Assembly (NCBI GenBank): GCA_019313735.1
Contig: JAFDAR010000065.1
Location: forward strand, 1 to 5,384
Source: Deltaproteobacteria bacterium
GTDB lineage: Bacteria > Desulfobacterota > Syntrophia > Syntrophales > UBA2210
DNA: 5,384 nucleotides
Direction of reading: 5' to 3'
Below the pieces are notes generated by a model. It ran no database searches. It was not told where the DNA came from and saw only the letters and a program-made list of their open reading frames with translations. How positions within the stretch are numbered: the stretch's first letter is position 1; every line of letters begins with the position of its first letter. Both the position numbers and the translations under genes were made by a program. Positions 1 through 4,859 of the stretch are shown here, in pieces.

Positions 1-339
1 AAGATGGTTTGTAACTGGGGCATGAGCGAAGAGATGGGGCCGCTGACGTTTGGAAAGATGGATGAGCAGGTATTCCTGGGCAGGGAGATTGCCACGCATA
101 AGAATTTCAGTGAGGAAACCGCGGAGAAGATAGACAGGGAGATGTCGCGAATCGTTACGGAAAACTATGAAAGAGCCAAAAAACTCCTTTCGGATAATAT
201 TGACACGCTCCATAAGCTCTCGAAGGAGCTTCTTGAAAAGGAGGTGCTGAACGCCGAAGAACTTGATGAGATAGTAGGTGGAAAAAAGAAAAGAAAGGGC
301 AAAAGGGTCAAAGCAGAAAAACCGGAGAAAGAGGCCTAA
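1..339 (+). CDS. ftsH: ATP-dependent zinc metalloprotease FtsH, C-terminal part (5' end outside window)
   Basis: FtsH is a hexameric inner-membrane AAA+ protease that degrades misplaced membrane proteins and short-lived regulators. Only the last 112 residues are here, the frame being open from base 1. They match the C-terminal M41 peptidase region: a WGMSE segment near residues 6-10, then GPLTFG, then QVFLGREIA around residues 21-30, followed by the helical stretch ending in LLEKEVLNAEELDEIVGG. The AAA module and the HEXXH zinc motif lie upstream and are not seen. After the last conserved helix there is a short tail of about 20 residues, very rich in Lys, Arg and Glu, such as FtsH proteins often carry and which is poorly conserved. 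The TAA stop at 337-339 is immediately followed by the GTG start of folP, so the two genes are probably cotranscribed and translationally coupled. Identification is firm; only the truncation limits it. Confidence 0.96.
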   Translation, partial: KMVCNWGMSEEMGPLTFGKMDEQVFLGREIATHKNFSEETAEKIDREMSRIVTENYERAKKLLSDNIDTLHKLSKELLEKEVLNAEELDEIVGGKKKRKGKRVKAEKPEKEA

Positions 340-1533
340 GTGAGGTATTTGCACATAACATCTTCTGCTCAGGCGGAGAATGAGCTGAAAAAGGTTGGAG
401 TGGACCTGCCGGGAATCGAAGCCATGATTCCCAAGATGGAGAATGTTAATCTGCTGCTTGAGGGAATTGAGTGTAAGATAGCGAATATATTGAAACAGGA
501 GATGTTGTCCATAGGCGGAGACGTCGCCGTGGCAAGAGGGTCTGTATCATGCAGCATAGACAAAACGGATGCCGTAATAATCGGTACACTGAAACAGGCG
601 CGAAAACTTGCGGACAAGATAGCGCCGCAGCCGTTTACACTGAGAGATATATCCGAAGATATCAGAAAGGTTCTTGACAATATCACAAGAGACACCTTTA
701 TGCTCAGGACGCCAAAGAGGGAAATAGCTGTCGGCGGGCGGACCCTTGTTATGGGCATATTGAACATGACGCCCGATTCCTTTTCTGATGGAGGCATATT
801 CGGCGGTGTTGAAGAGGCCGTGGAATACGCGCTGAAAATGGAGGCAAATGGGGCCGATATCATCGATATAGGTGGTGAATCTTCAAGACCCGGCTCGGAA
901 CCTGTGCCTGTCAAAGATGAACTGGACAGGGTTATACCTCTGATAAAAAAACTTGAGGGATTGCTCTCCATCCCGATATCCATAGACACGACAAAGGCGG
1001 ATGTGGCGCGCCTTGCGATAGAGGCCGGGGCGGAGATTGTCAATGACATAAGCGCGATGAGATTTGACGCGAAAATGCCGGAAGTGGTTGCCGATTGCCG
1101 TGTGCCTGTCATCCTGATGCATATGAGAGGGATGCCGAAGACCATGCAGGAAGGCGACCTTTCGTACCGGGCGCTTATGGGGGAGATTACCGGATTTCTG
1201 GAGGAAAGTATGGAAAAGGCCCGGTCATCCGGTGTGGATGTTGAGAATATAGTCGTTGACCCCGGTATAGGCTTCGGCAAATCCACGGCGGACAATCTTG
1301 TCATCCTGAGGCATCTTAGAGAATTGAAGTCACTGGGACGGCCGATTATGGTGGGCACGTCGCGCAAGAGGTTTATAGGGGAGATCACAGGTGAAAAACT
1401 TGCCGGGAATCGCATTGAAGGCACGGCCGCGAGCGTTGCCGCTTCCATAATGAACGGCGCCGATATCGTTAGGGTTCACGATGTGGGATTTATGAAGAAA
1501 ATATCCAGAATTGCCGATGAGATAAAGAGATGA
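340..1533 (+). CDS. folP: Dihydropteroate synthase, long form with N-terminal extension
   Basis: DHPS condenses 6-hydroxymethyl-dihydropterin pyrophosphate with p-aminobenzoate to give dihydropteroate in cytoplasmic folate synthesis, and is the sulfonamide target. The 397-residue product has a TIM-barrel DHPS domain from about residue 130. Visible motifs are LNMTPDSFSDGG (141-152), GGESSRPG (178-185), SIDTTKADVA (214-223), NDIS (235-238), MHMRGMPKTMQE (260-271), DPGIGFGK (307-314), TSRKRFIG (340-347) and RVHDV (378-382), so the pterin- and pABA-site residues appear complete. Typical DHPS has about 280 residues. The surplus is an N-terminal region of about 130 residues containing ANILKQEMLS (48-57) and IGTLKQARKLADKIAPQPF (81-99). 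From memory, such a region occurs in long DHPS proteins of clostridia and delta-proteobacteria; its function is unknown to me. The GTG start directly follows the ftsH stop, with AAAGAGG at 328-334 as the SD. The 3' end overlaps acpS by four bases. Confidence 0.96.
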   Translation: MRYLHITSSAQAENELKKVGVDLPGIEAMIPKMENVNLLLEGIECKIANILKQEMLSIGGDVAVARGSVSCSIDKTDAVIIGTLKQARKLADKIAPQPFTLRDISEDIRKVLDNITRDTFMLRTPKREIAVGGRTLVMGILNMTPDSFSDGGIFGGVEEAVEYALKMEANGADIIDIGGESSRPGSEPVPVKDELDRVIPLIKKLEGLLSIPISIDTTKADVARLAIEAGAEIVNDISAMRFDAKMPEVVADCRVPVILMHMRGMPKTMQEGDLSYRALMGEITGFLEESMEKARSSGVDVENIVVDPGIGFGKSTADNLVILRHLRELKSLGRPIMVGTSRKRFIGEITGEKLAGNRIEGTAASVAASIMNGADIVRVHDVGFMKKISRIADEIKR

Positions 1534-1907
1534 TCTACGCGGTGGGAACAGACCTTGTTGAGATATCGAGGATCGAAAGAATCATAGAGAAATGGCGTGA
1601 AAGATTTACAGGAAGGGTGTATTCCGAAGGAGAAATAAGATATTGCAGTGAAATGGCATCTCCCGCCCGGCATTTCGCGGCACGGTTCGCGGCGAAAGAG
1701 GCGTTTTTAAAGTGTGCGGGCCGCGGGATGTTCGATGGAATCGGGTTCAGGGACGTAGAAGTCATAAACAGACCGGAGGGAAAACCGGAACTGAGGTTTT
1801 ATGGAAAGGCGAGGGACATGGTTGACGGGGCCGGCATAACAGGCAGCCATATAAGTATTTCCCATACAGACAGATATGCGATGGCCTTTGTTGTTCTTGA
1901 AAAATAA
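1530..1907 (+). CDS. acpS: Holo-[acyl-carrier-protein] synthase
   Basis: AcpS transfers the 4'-phosphopantetheine arm of coenzyme A to a serine of apo-acyl carrier protein, activating it for fatty-acid synthesis in the cytoplasm. The 125-residue length is typical of the family. The N-terminus has GTDLVEI (6-12) with the metal-binding Asp8. ARHFAARFAAKEAFLK (46-61) carries the second metal ligand Glu57 and the CoA-binding basic residues. The C-terminal strand reads HISISHTDRYAMAFVVLE (107-124). The ATG overlaps the folP TGA as ATGA. Only a weak purine stretch precedes it, so translation probably relies on coupling to folP. In related genomes I recall other genes between folP and acpS (cdaA/dacA, ybbR, glmM, pdxJ); here they are absent. 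Downstream lies the palindromic element rather than another gene. Confidence 0.96.
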   Translation: MIYAVGTDLVEISRIERIIEKWRERFTGRVYSEGEIRYCSEMASPARHFAARFAAKEAFLKCAGRGMFDGIGFRDVEVINRPEGKPELRFYGKARDMVDGAGITGSHISISHTDRYAMAFVVLEK

Positions 1908-1932
1908 TTATTTAGTAAACCAAATAAGACGT

Positions 1933-1946
1933 ATTCGTAAAAAGTC
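1933..1946 (+). repeat. Left terminal inverted repeat of the palindromic element
   Basis: ATTCGTAAAAAGTC is the exact reverse complement of 2056-2069. It begins 25 bp after the acpS stop codon. Confidence 0.88.
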
Positions 1947-2009
1947 AGAAAACACCATTTTTTGTCATTCCGGCGGAAGCCGGAATCCAGTAATTTCAAT
2001 ATGTTCTGG

Positions 2010-2053
2010 ATGCCGGACCCCGTACCGGATACGGGGTCCGGCATGACGTTTTT
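2010..2053 (+). terminator. Possible intrinsic terminator or attenuator formed by the element's larger hairpin
   Basis: A perfect 15-bp GC-rich stem (2010-2024 with 2030-2044) and a 5-base loop are followed after four bases by a run of five T (2049-2053). The gap between stem and T run is longer than in a classical terminator, so some read-through into tsaE-lysC is likely. The element's inverted-repeat structure could act similarly on antisense transcripts. This is an inference from shape alone. Confidence 0.35.
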
Positions 2054-2055
2054 GG

Positions 2056-2069
2056 GACTTTTTACGAAT
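2056..2069 (-). repeat. Right terminal inverted repeat of the palindromic element
   Basis: GACTTTTTACGAAT is the exact reverse complement of 1933-1946. It ends 33 bp before the chosen tsaE start codon. Confidence 0.88.
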
Positions 2070-2102
2070 CCATCAAATAAATCTTGCTCACTTGACAGTT
2101 AC

Positions 2103-2576
2103 ATGACAAACTTTGATCTGATTTCTAAAAGTCCGGAAGATACGCTGGATATCGGACGAATTATAGGGGAAAACCTGACAGGCGGGGACATTGTGGCCCT
2201 TACAGGTGAACTGGGCGCGGGTAAGACATATCTGACACAGGGAATTGCGAAGGGTCTCAGGATCCCCGAAGGGTATTACGTTACAAGTCCCACATTCACC
2301 CTGATCAATGAATATCCCGGAAGGATTCCCCTTTATCACATGGATGTATACCGTCTGTCCGGTTCCCGTGATCTGGAGGATATGGGCTATAAAGAGTATT
2401 TTTATGGGGATGGTGTGGTGGTCATTGAATGGGCCGAAAAGGTTGATGATATAATTCCCTCGGCGGCCTTGTTGATCAATCTGGAACATTGTAATAACAA
2501 TAAAAGAAAAATAAGGATTTCCTGCGAATCCGGCATGTCATCTATTATCAGGATGCTTAAAAAAGGAGGATTTTAA
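2103..2576 (+). CDS. tsaE: tRNA threonylcarbamoyladenosine biosynthesis ATPase TsaE
   Basis: TsaE (YjeE) is the ATPase that works with TsaB and TsaD to place N6-threonylcarbamoyl on A37 of ANN-decoding tRNAs in the cytoplasm. The 157-residue product shows the Walker A loop GELGAGKT (35-42), TSPTF (61-65), HMDVYRL (79-85) and EWAEK (109-113), the family's usual order and spacing. The length is normal for the family. I chose ATG 2103 because the protein then begins with a typical MTNFDLISKSPEDT. The frame stays open further upstream to 1962, but those 47 codons translate the palindromic element and are not homologous-looking. No convincing SD precedes 2103, possibly because the element's insertion replaced the native leader. 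The stop is 3 bp before lysC, indicating cotranscription. In related genomes I recall nnr (NAD(P)HX repair) between acpS and tsaE; it is missing here. Confidence 0.95.
   Translation: MTNFDLISKSPEDTLDIGRIIGENLTGGDIVALTGELGAGKTYLTQGIAKGLRIPEGYYVTSPTFTLINEYPGRIPLYHMDVYRLSGSRDLEDMGYKEYFYGDGVVVIEWAEKVDDIIPSAALLINLEHCNNNKRKIRISCESGMSSIIRMLKKGGF
2563..2570 (+). promoter_or_regulatory. Strong ribosome binding site of lysC
   Basis: AAGGAGGA lies at the end of tsaE, its GGAGG core ending 10 bases before the GTG at 2580. This decides the non-ATG start of aspartate kinase, which gives MAVIVQKYGG, the standard family N-terminus. Confidence 0.85.
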
Positions 2577-2579
2577 TAA

Positions 2580-3803
2580 GTGGCGGTAATTGTGCAGAAA
2601 TATGGCGGCACTTCTGTAGCTGATCTTGAAAAGATTCAGAACATAGCAAAGAGGGTGATAAAAACCAGGGAAGATGGAAACGATGTGGTGGTCGTACTGT
2701 CGGCCATGGCGGGCGAAACAGATCGGCTTATTCAGATGTCCGACAGCGCTTCCGGGGGAGCACCGGAGGGGAGGGAATACGACGTGCTTGTCTCTTCAGG
2801 CGAGCAGGTATCCGTTTCACTTCTTTCGATTGTCCTCAACAGGATGGGTCATAGGGCGGTATCTCTTCTCGGTCATCAGGTGAAGATATTAACAGACAGG
2901 GTATACGGCAATGCAAGGATACACAGAGTCGATACCGGACTGATATCGGATGAACTGAAGAAGGGGAAGATAGTGGTTGTGGCCGGTTTCCAAGGTGTCG
3001 ATAAAGAGGGGAACATAACCACGCTGGGGAGGGGCGGTTCGGATACAAGCGCAGTAGCCATTGCTGCTTCTCTCAAGGCGGGTTTCTGTGAGATATTTAC
3101 AGATGTGGACGGTGTCTATACAACGGACCCGAATCTCTATAGTAAGGCAAGAAAAATTAAGAAGATATCGTACGATGAGATGTTGAGTCTGTCAGGCGCG
3201 GGAGCGAAGGTTCTTCATCCCCGTTGCGTTGAGTTAGCCAAGACGTACGGGGTTCCTGTATATGTGAGATCATCTTTCAGCGAGGACAGTGGAACATTGG
3301 TGACCAGGGAGGATAAGGATATGGAAAGGGAAGTTGTTTCCGGCGTGGCATATGACAGGGATCAGGCGAAGGTTACGATTGGACATGTCCCGGATAAACC
3401 GGGCATTGCCGCCAGGCTGTTTACACCCCTGTCTGAGCACAACATCATAGTTGATATGATTATCCAGAACGCGAGCAGTGAAGGTTATACCGACCTGACC
3501 TTTACCGTTTCTCAGAAAGATATCGGTGAAGCCCGGAGACTCCTTGATGAGGTCGCCCGGGATATGGGTGCATCCAGGATAGATTACGATGAGAATATCT
3601 CCAAGATATCCATAATCGGAGTCGGCATGCAGAGCCATTCCGGTGTTGCGTCGAAGATGTTTGCGGTCTTCGCGGACGAGGGTATAAATATACTGATGAT
3701 CAGTACTTCCGAAATCAAGATATCATGTGTTATCGAAGCCAAGTATACGGAACTTGCCGTCAGGGTTCTGCACGACGCCTTTGGTTTGGAGCAGGAAAGC
3801 TGA
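2580..3803 (+). CDS. lysC: Aspartate kinase (monofunctional, two ACT domains)
   Basis: Aspartokinase phosphorylates L-aspartate to aspartyl-4-phosphate, the first step to lysine, threonine, methionine and diaminopimelate. The 407-residue length matches the monofunctional, Bacillus/Corynebacterium-type alpha subunit. The amino-acid kinase domain occupies about residues 2-230, with KYGGTSV (7-13), SSGEQVS (72-78), GRGGSDTSA (150-158) and FTDVDGVYTTDP (173-184). Two C-terminal ACT domains follow: about 265-330, including QNASSEGYTDLTFTV (296-310), and about 342-400, including MQSHSGVASKMFAVFADEGIN (350-370). ACT domains of this class bind lysine and/or threonine for feedback inhibition; the effector cannot be read from sequence alone. 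The GTG start has a strong SD. An internal SD and in-frame ATG at codon 248 suggest a separately translated beta subunit. The next gene starts 18 bp after the stop. Confidence 0.97.
   Translation: MAVIVQKYGGTSVADLEKIQNIAKRVIKTREDGNDVVVVLSAMAGETDRLIQMSDSASGGAPEGREYDVLVSSGEQVSVSLLSIVLNRMGHRAVSLLGHQVKILTDRVYGNARIHRVDTGLISDELKKGKIVVVAGFQGVDKEGNITTLGRGGSDTSAVAIAASLKAGFCEIFTDVDGVYTTDPNLYSKARKIKKISYDEMLSLSGAGAKVLHPRCVELAKTYGVPVYVRSSFSEDSGTLVTREDKDMEREVVSGVAYDRDQAKVTIGHVPDKPGIAARLFTPLSEHNIIVDMIIQNASSEGYTDLTFTVSQKDIGEARRLLDEVARDMGASRIDYDENISKISIIGVGMQSHSGVASKMFAVFADEGINILMISTSEIKISCVIEAKYTELAVRVLHDAFGLEQES
3321..3803 (+). CDS. Probable aspartokinase beta subunit from an internal in-frame start within lysC
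   Basis: An in-frame ATG at codon 248 of lysC is preceded by AGGGAGGA (3306-3313), whose GGAGG core sits 8 bases from the ATG, an ideal SD arrangement. Translation from here would give 160 residues starting MEREVVSGVAYD and comprising just the linker and both ACT domains. Alpha2-beta2 aspartokinases of Bacillus subtilis and Corynebacterium glutamicum make a beta subunit of about 160-170 residues from a start at nearly the same position (around codon 246-250), which supports functional use. The product would be regulatory, pairing its ACT domains with those of the full-length chain. The family precedent is established; that this start is used here is inference. Confidence 0.55.
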   Translation: MEREVVSGVAYDRDQAKVTIGHVPDKPGIAARLFTPLSEHNIIVDMIIQNASSEGYTDLTFTVSQKDIGEARRLLDEVARDMGASRIDYDENISKISIIGVGMQSHSGVASKMFAVFADEGINILMISTSEIKISCVIEAKYTELAVRVLHDAFGLEQES

Positions 3804-3821
3804 ACAAGTGAACCGTGAATC

Positions 3822-4397
3822 ATGAACCTTGTCAAGAAACAGATATTCGGGGCTATTGGCATTGTTGTCGTGGTGGTGTTCATATATGCTGTCAGGGATG
3901 TCTTCCAGTATGTGAGTTTTTTTACAGGGCCTGCTGTCTGTTGCGAATATGAAACATCCGGCATTATGGTGGAACTTGCCGGAGATGAAAATTATGGCGG
4001 AATCTATTTCCTCCCGCAAGAGGCAATGGTTCGTGATCTTTTCAGAAAAGCGGGACTCGGGGATGTCGCAGAATTCAGGGAAGCTGATCTCGCCAGGGCG
4101 CTTCACCCCGGAGACAGGGTTGTCTGTGACAGGGCTCGATATCGGGTAATCCTCGAGGATGTCGCCGTTCATGCCAGACTCGCCCTTGGTATGCCGATCG
4201 ATCTCAACGAGGCAACGCTGGAAGATCTCGTCCTTGTTTCCGGAATAGGACCCAAAACGGCATCGAAGATAATAAAAGTCAGAGAGGGCGAGGGGGGATT
4301 TTCAGGAGTTGACTCGCTGAAATGGACAGGTTGCATGGGAGAGAAGAGATATGACAGGGTAAAAGAATATCTGTATATTAAATCTTCTTATCCTTGA
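3822..4397 (+). CDS. Membrane-anchored ComEA-like protein with SLBB-like and helix-hairpin-helix regions
   Basis: The 191-residue product begins with a short basic stretch (MNLVKKQ) and one hydrophobic segment at about residues 8-24, suggesting an N-in anchor with the rest outside the membrane. Residues about 46-103 (IMVELAGDENYGGIYFL...ALHPGDRVVCD) resemble the SLBB beta-grasp domain. Residues about 125-185 form a double helix-hairpin-helix module with IDLNEATLEDLVLVSGIGPKTASKII (126-151), the classical DNA-backbone binding motif. This order of TM, SLBB and HhH is that of ComEA, the DNA receptor of natural transformation. Close relatives in non-competent bacteria are often just called ComEA or HhH proteins. 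No comEC, pilus or other competence gene is visible, so a DNA-uptake role is unproven. The SD is weak, and the gene starts 18 bp after lysC, probably in the same transcript. The stop codon lies inside the TTGACA preceding tRNA-Pro. Confidence 0.85.
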   Translation: MNLVKKQIFGAIGIVVVVVFIYAVRDVFQYVSFFTGPAVCCEYETSGIMVELAGDENYGGIYFLPQEAMVRDLFRKAGLGDVAEFREADLARALHPGDRVVCDRARYRVILEDVAVHARLALGMPIDLNEATLEDLVLVSGIGPKTASKIIKVREGEGGFSGVDSLKWTGCMGEKRYDRVKEYLYIKSSYP

Positions 4398-4420
4398 CAG
4401 AAAAAAACTATAGTGATACT
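4394..4420 (+). promoter_or_regulatory. Probable promoter of tRNA-Pro
   Basis: A perfect -35 hexamer TTGACA (4394-4399) overlaps the TGA stop of the preceding gene. The best -10 is GATACT (4415-4420), with a 15-bp spacer, shorter than the usual 17, and an A-tract (4401-4407) in between. Transcription would start about 15 bases before the tRNA. The -10 assignment is the uncertain part. Confidence 0.5.
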
Positions 4421-4441
4421 TCAGCGACAGCGAAAAAAAGT

Positions 4442-4519
<78 letters not shown>

Positions 4520-4533
4520 TTATTATATCCGGG

Positions 4534-4562
4534 AAACCGCCGTTGCTGGCGGTTTTTGTTTA
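4534..4562 (+). terminator. Rho-independent terminator after tRNA-Pro
   Basis: AAACCGCC (4534-4541) pairs perfectly with GGCGGTTT (4548-4555) around a 6-base loop. The stem's last bases run into a T-rich tail (TTTTTGTTT). It lies 16 bases past the tRNA-Pro CCA end and isolates that transcript from tRNA-Leu. Confidence 0.85.
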
Positions 4563-4597
4563 GGGTCTTTCATCTCCCGGCGAGTCGGGATTCGCTG

Positions 4598-4626
4598 TTG
4601 ACAAACAATCTCGCAATTACTATTAT
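4598..4626 (+). promoter_or_regulatory. Strong sigma-70-type promoter of tRNA-Leu
   Basis: A consensus -35 TTGACA (4598-4603) is separated by exactly 17 bp from -10 TATTAT (4621-4626, five of six consensus bases). The expected start near 4633 leaves a leader of about 13 bases before the tRNA. Position and quality fit a stable-RNA promoter. Confidence 0.82.
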
Positions 4627-4645
4627 ATCAATGCCTTTGTGGATT

Positions 4646-4732
4646 GCGAGAGTGGCGGAACTGGAAGACGCACTGGACTTAGGATCCAGCCCGCGAAAGC
4701 GGATAGGGGTTCAACTCCCCTCTCTCGCACCA
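4646..4732 (+). tRNA. tRNA-Leu (anticodon UAG)
   Basis: This is an 87-base class II tRNA. The acceptor is GCGAGAG (4646-4652) with CTCTCGC (4722-4728), followed by A73 and an encoded CCA (4730-4732). The D stem is GCG/CGC. The anticodon stem is CTGGA (4673-4677) with TCCAG (4685-4689), and the loop CTTAGGA gives anticodon TAG at 4680-4682. The long variable arm is CCGC/GCGG with a GAAA loop, as expected for leucine. The T stem is AGGGG/CCCCT with loop TTCAACT. It reads CUA and other CUN codons. Confidence 0.96.
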
Positions 4733-4859
4733 CATGTGTTGTGTGAAAATAGCGGAGGGCAGGGGTTGTGATGACTGCCCGATGCGCAGGTCGGTTTTAT
4801 TGCGTGGTGCTTGCTTATATATTTGCCGAACGCCTCAAATTCACCAAAGGAGCTAACGA
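4733..4859 (+). other. tRNA-Leu to tig intergenic region: weak hairpin and possible weak promoter
   Basis: GGGCAG (4757-4762) pairs with CTGCCC (4775-4780) across a 12-base loop, but no T-run follows directly, so it is at best a processing or weak terminator structure. TATATT (4818-4823) resembles a -10 box for tig, but no good -35 lies at the right distance. Expression of tig could therefore come from a weak promoter here or from read-through from tRNA-Leu. Confidence 0.3.
4846..4852 (+). promoter_or_regulatory. Ribosome binding site of tig
   Basis: AAAGGAG lies 7 bases before GTG 4860 but 16 bases before the in-frame ATG 4869. The spacing favours the GTG as the start. Confidence 0.75.

Larger units (their letters stand above)
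1929..2073. mobile_element. MITE-like palindromic repeat element, non-coding
   Basis: This element of about 145 bp fills most of the acpS-tsaE gap. Its outer arms, 1933-1946 (ATTCGTAAAAAGTC) and 2056-2069, are perfect 14-bp inverted repeats, extending imperfectly to 1929 and 2073. Inside are two hairpins: an 8-bp stem 1967-1974/1979-1986 with loop GGAA, and a 15-bp stem 2010-2024/2030-2044 with loop CCGGA. The right arm of the first hairpin (1980-1990) is also nearly complementary to the left arm of the second (2006-2016), so the whole element can fold as one long imperfect palindrome. The 7-bp direct repeat CAAATAA at 1921-1927 and 2074-2080 could be a target-site duplication, although the context is AT-rich. 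No transposase is encoded, so mobilisation would need one in trans. The core GTCATTCCGG...CCGGAATCCAG resembles dispersed repeats that I recall from many genomes; copy number cannot be judged from one copy. Confidence 0.8.

Noticed and set aside
369..1448. Long open frame on the minus strand opposite folP (359 codons)
   Set aside because: It lies wholly antisense to a gene with complete DHPS motifs, is serine/isoleucine-rich with no recognisable domain, and has the look of a codon-usage shadow.
1962..2102. Upstream extension of TsaE by 47 residues (start at 1962, MSFRRKPESS...)
   Set aside because: These codons are a translation of the palindromic element, with no SD and no resemblance to TsaE N-termini; ATG 2103 gives the usual family start.
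2092..2117. TTGACA at 2092-2097 as a promoter for tsaE
   Set aside because: The nearest -10-like TTTGAT is only 14 bp away and would start transcription inside tsaE, downstream of its ATG.
3723..4172. Minus-strand open frame across the lysC/ComEA-like junction
   Set aside because: It is antisense to two well-supported genes and has no domain, SD or promoter.
4646..4859. tRNA-Leu 3' end as an integration (att) site
   Set aside because: No duplicated tRNA 3' segment, integrase or foreign-looking sequence follows; tig begins 127 bp later.
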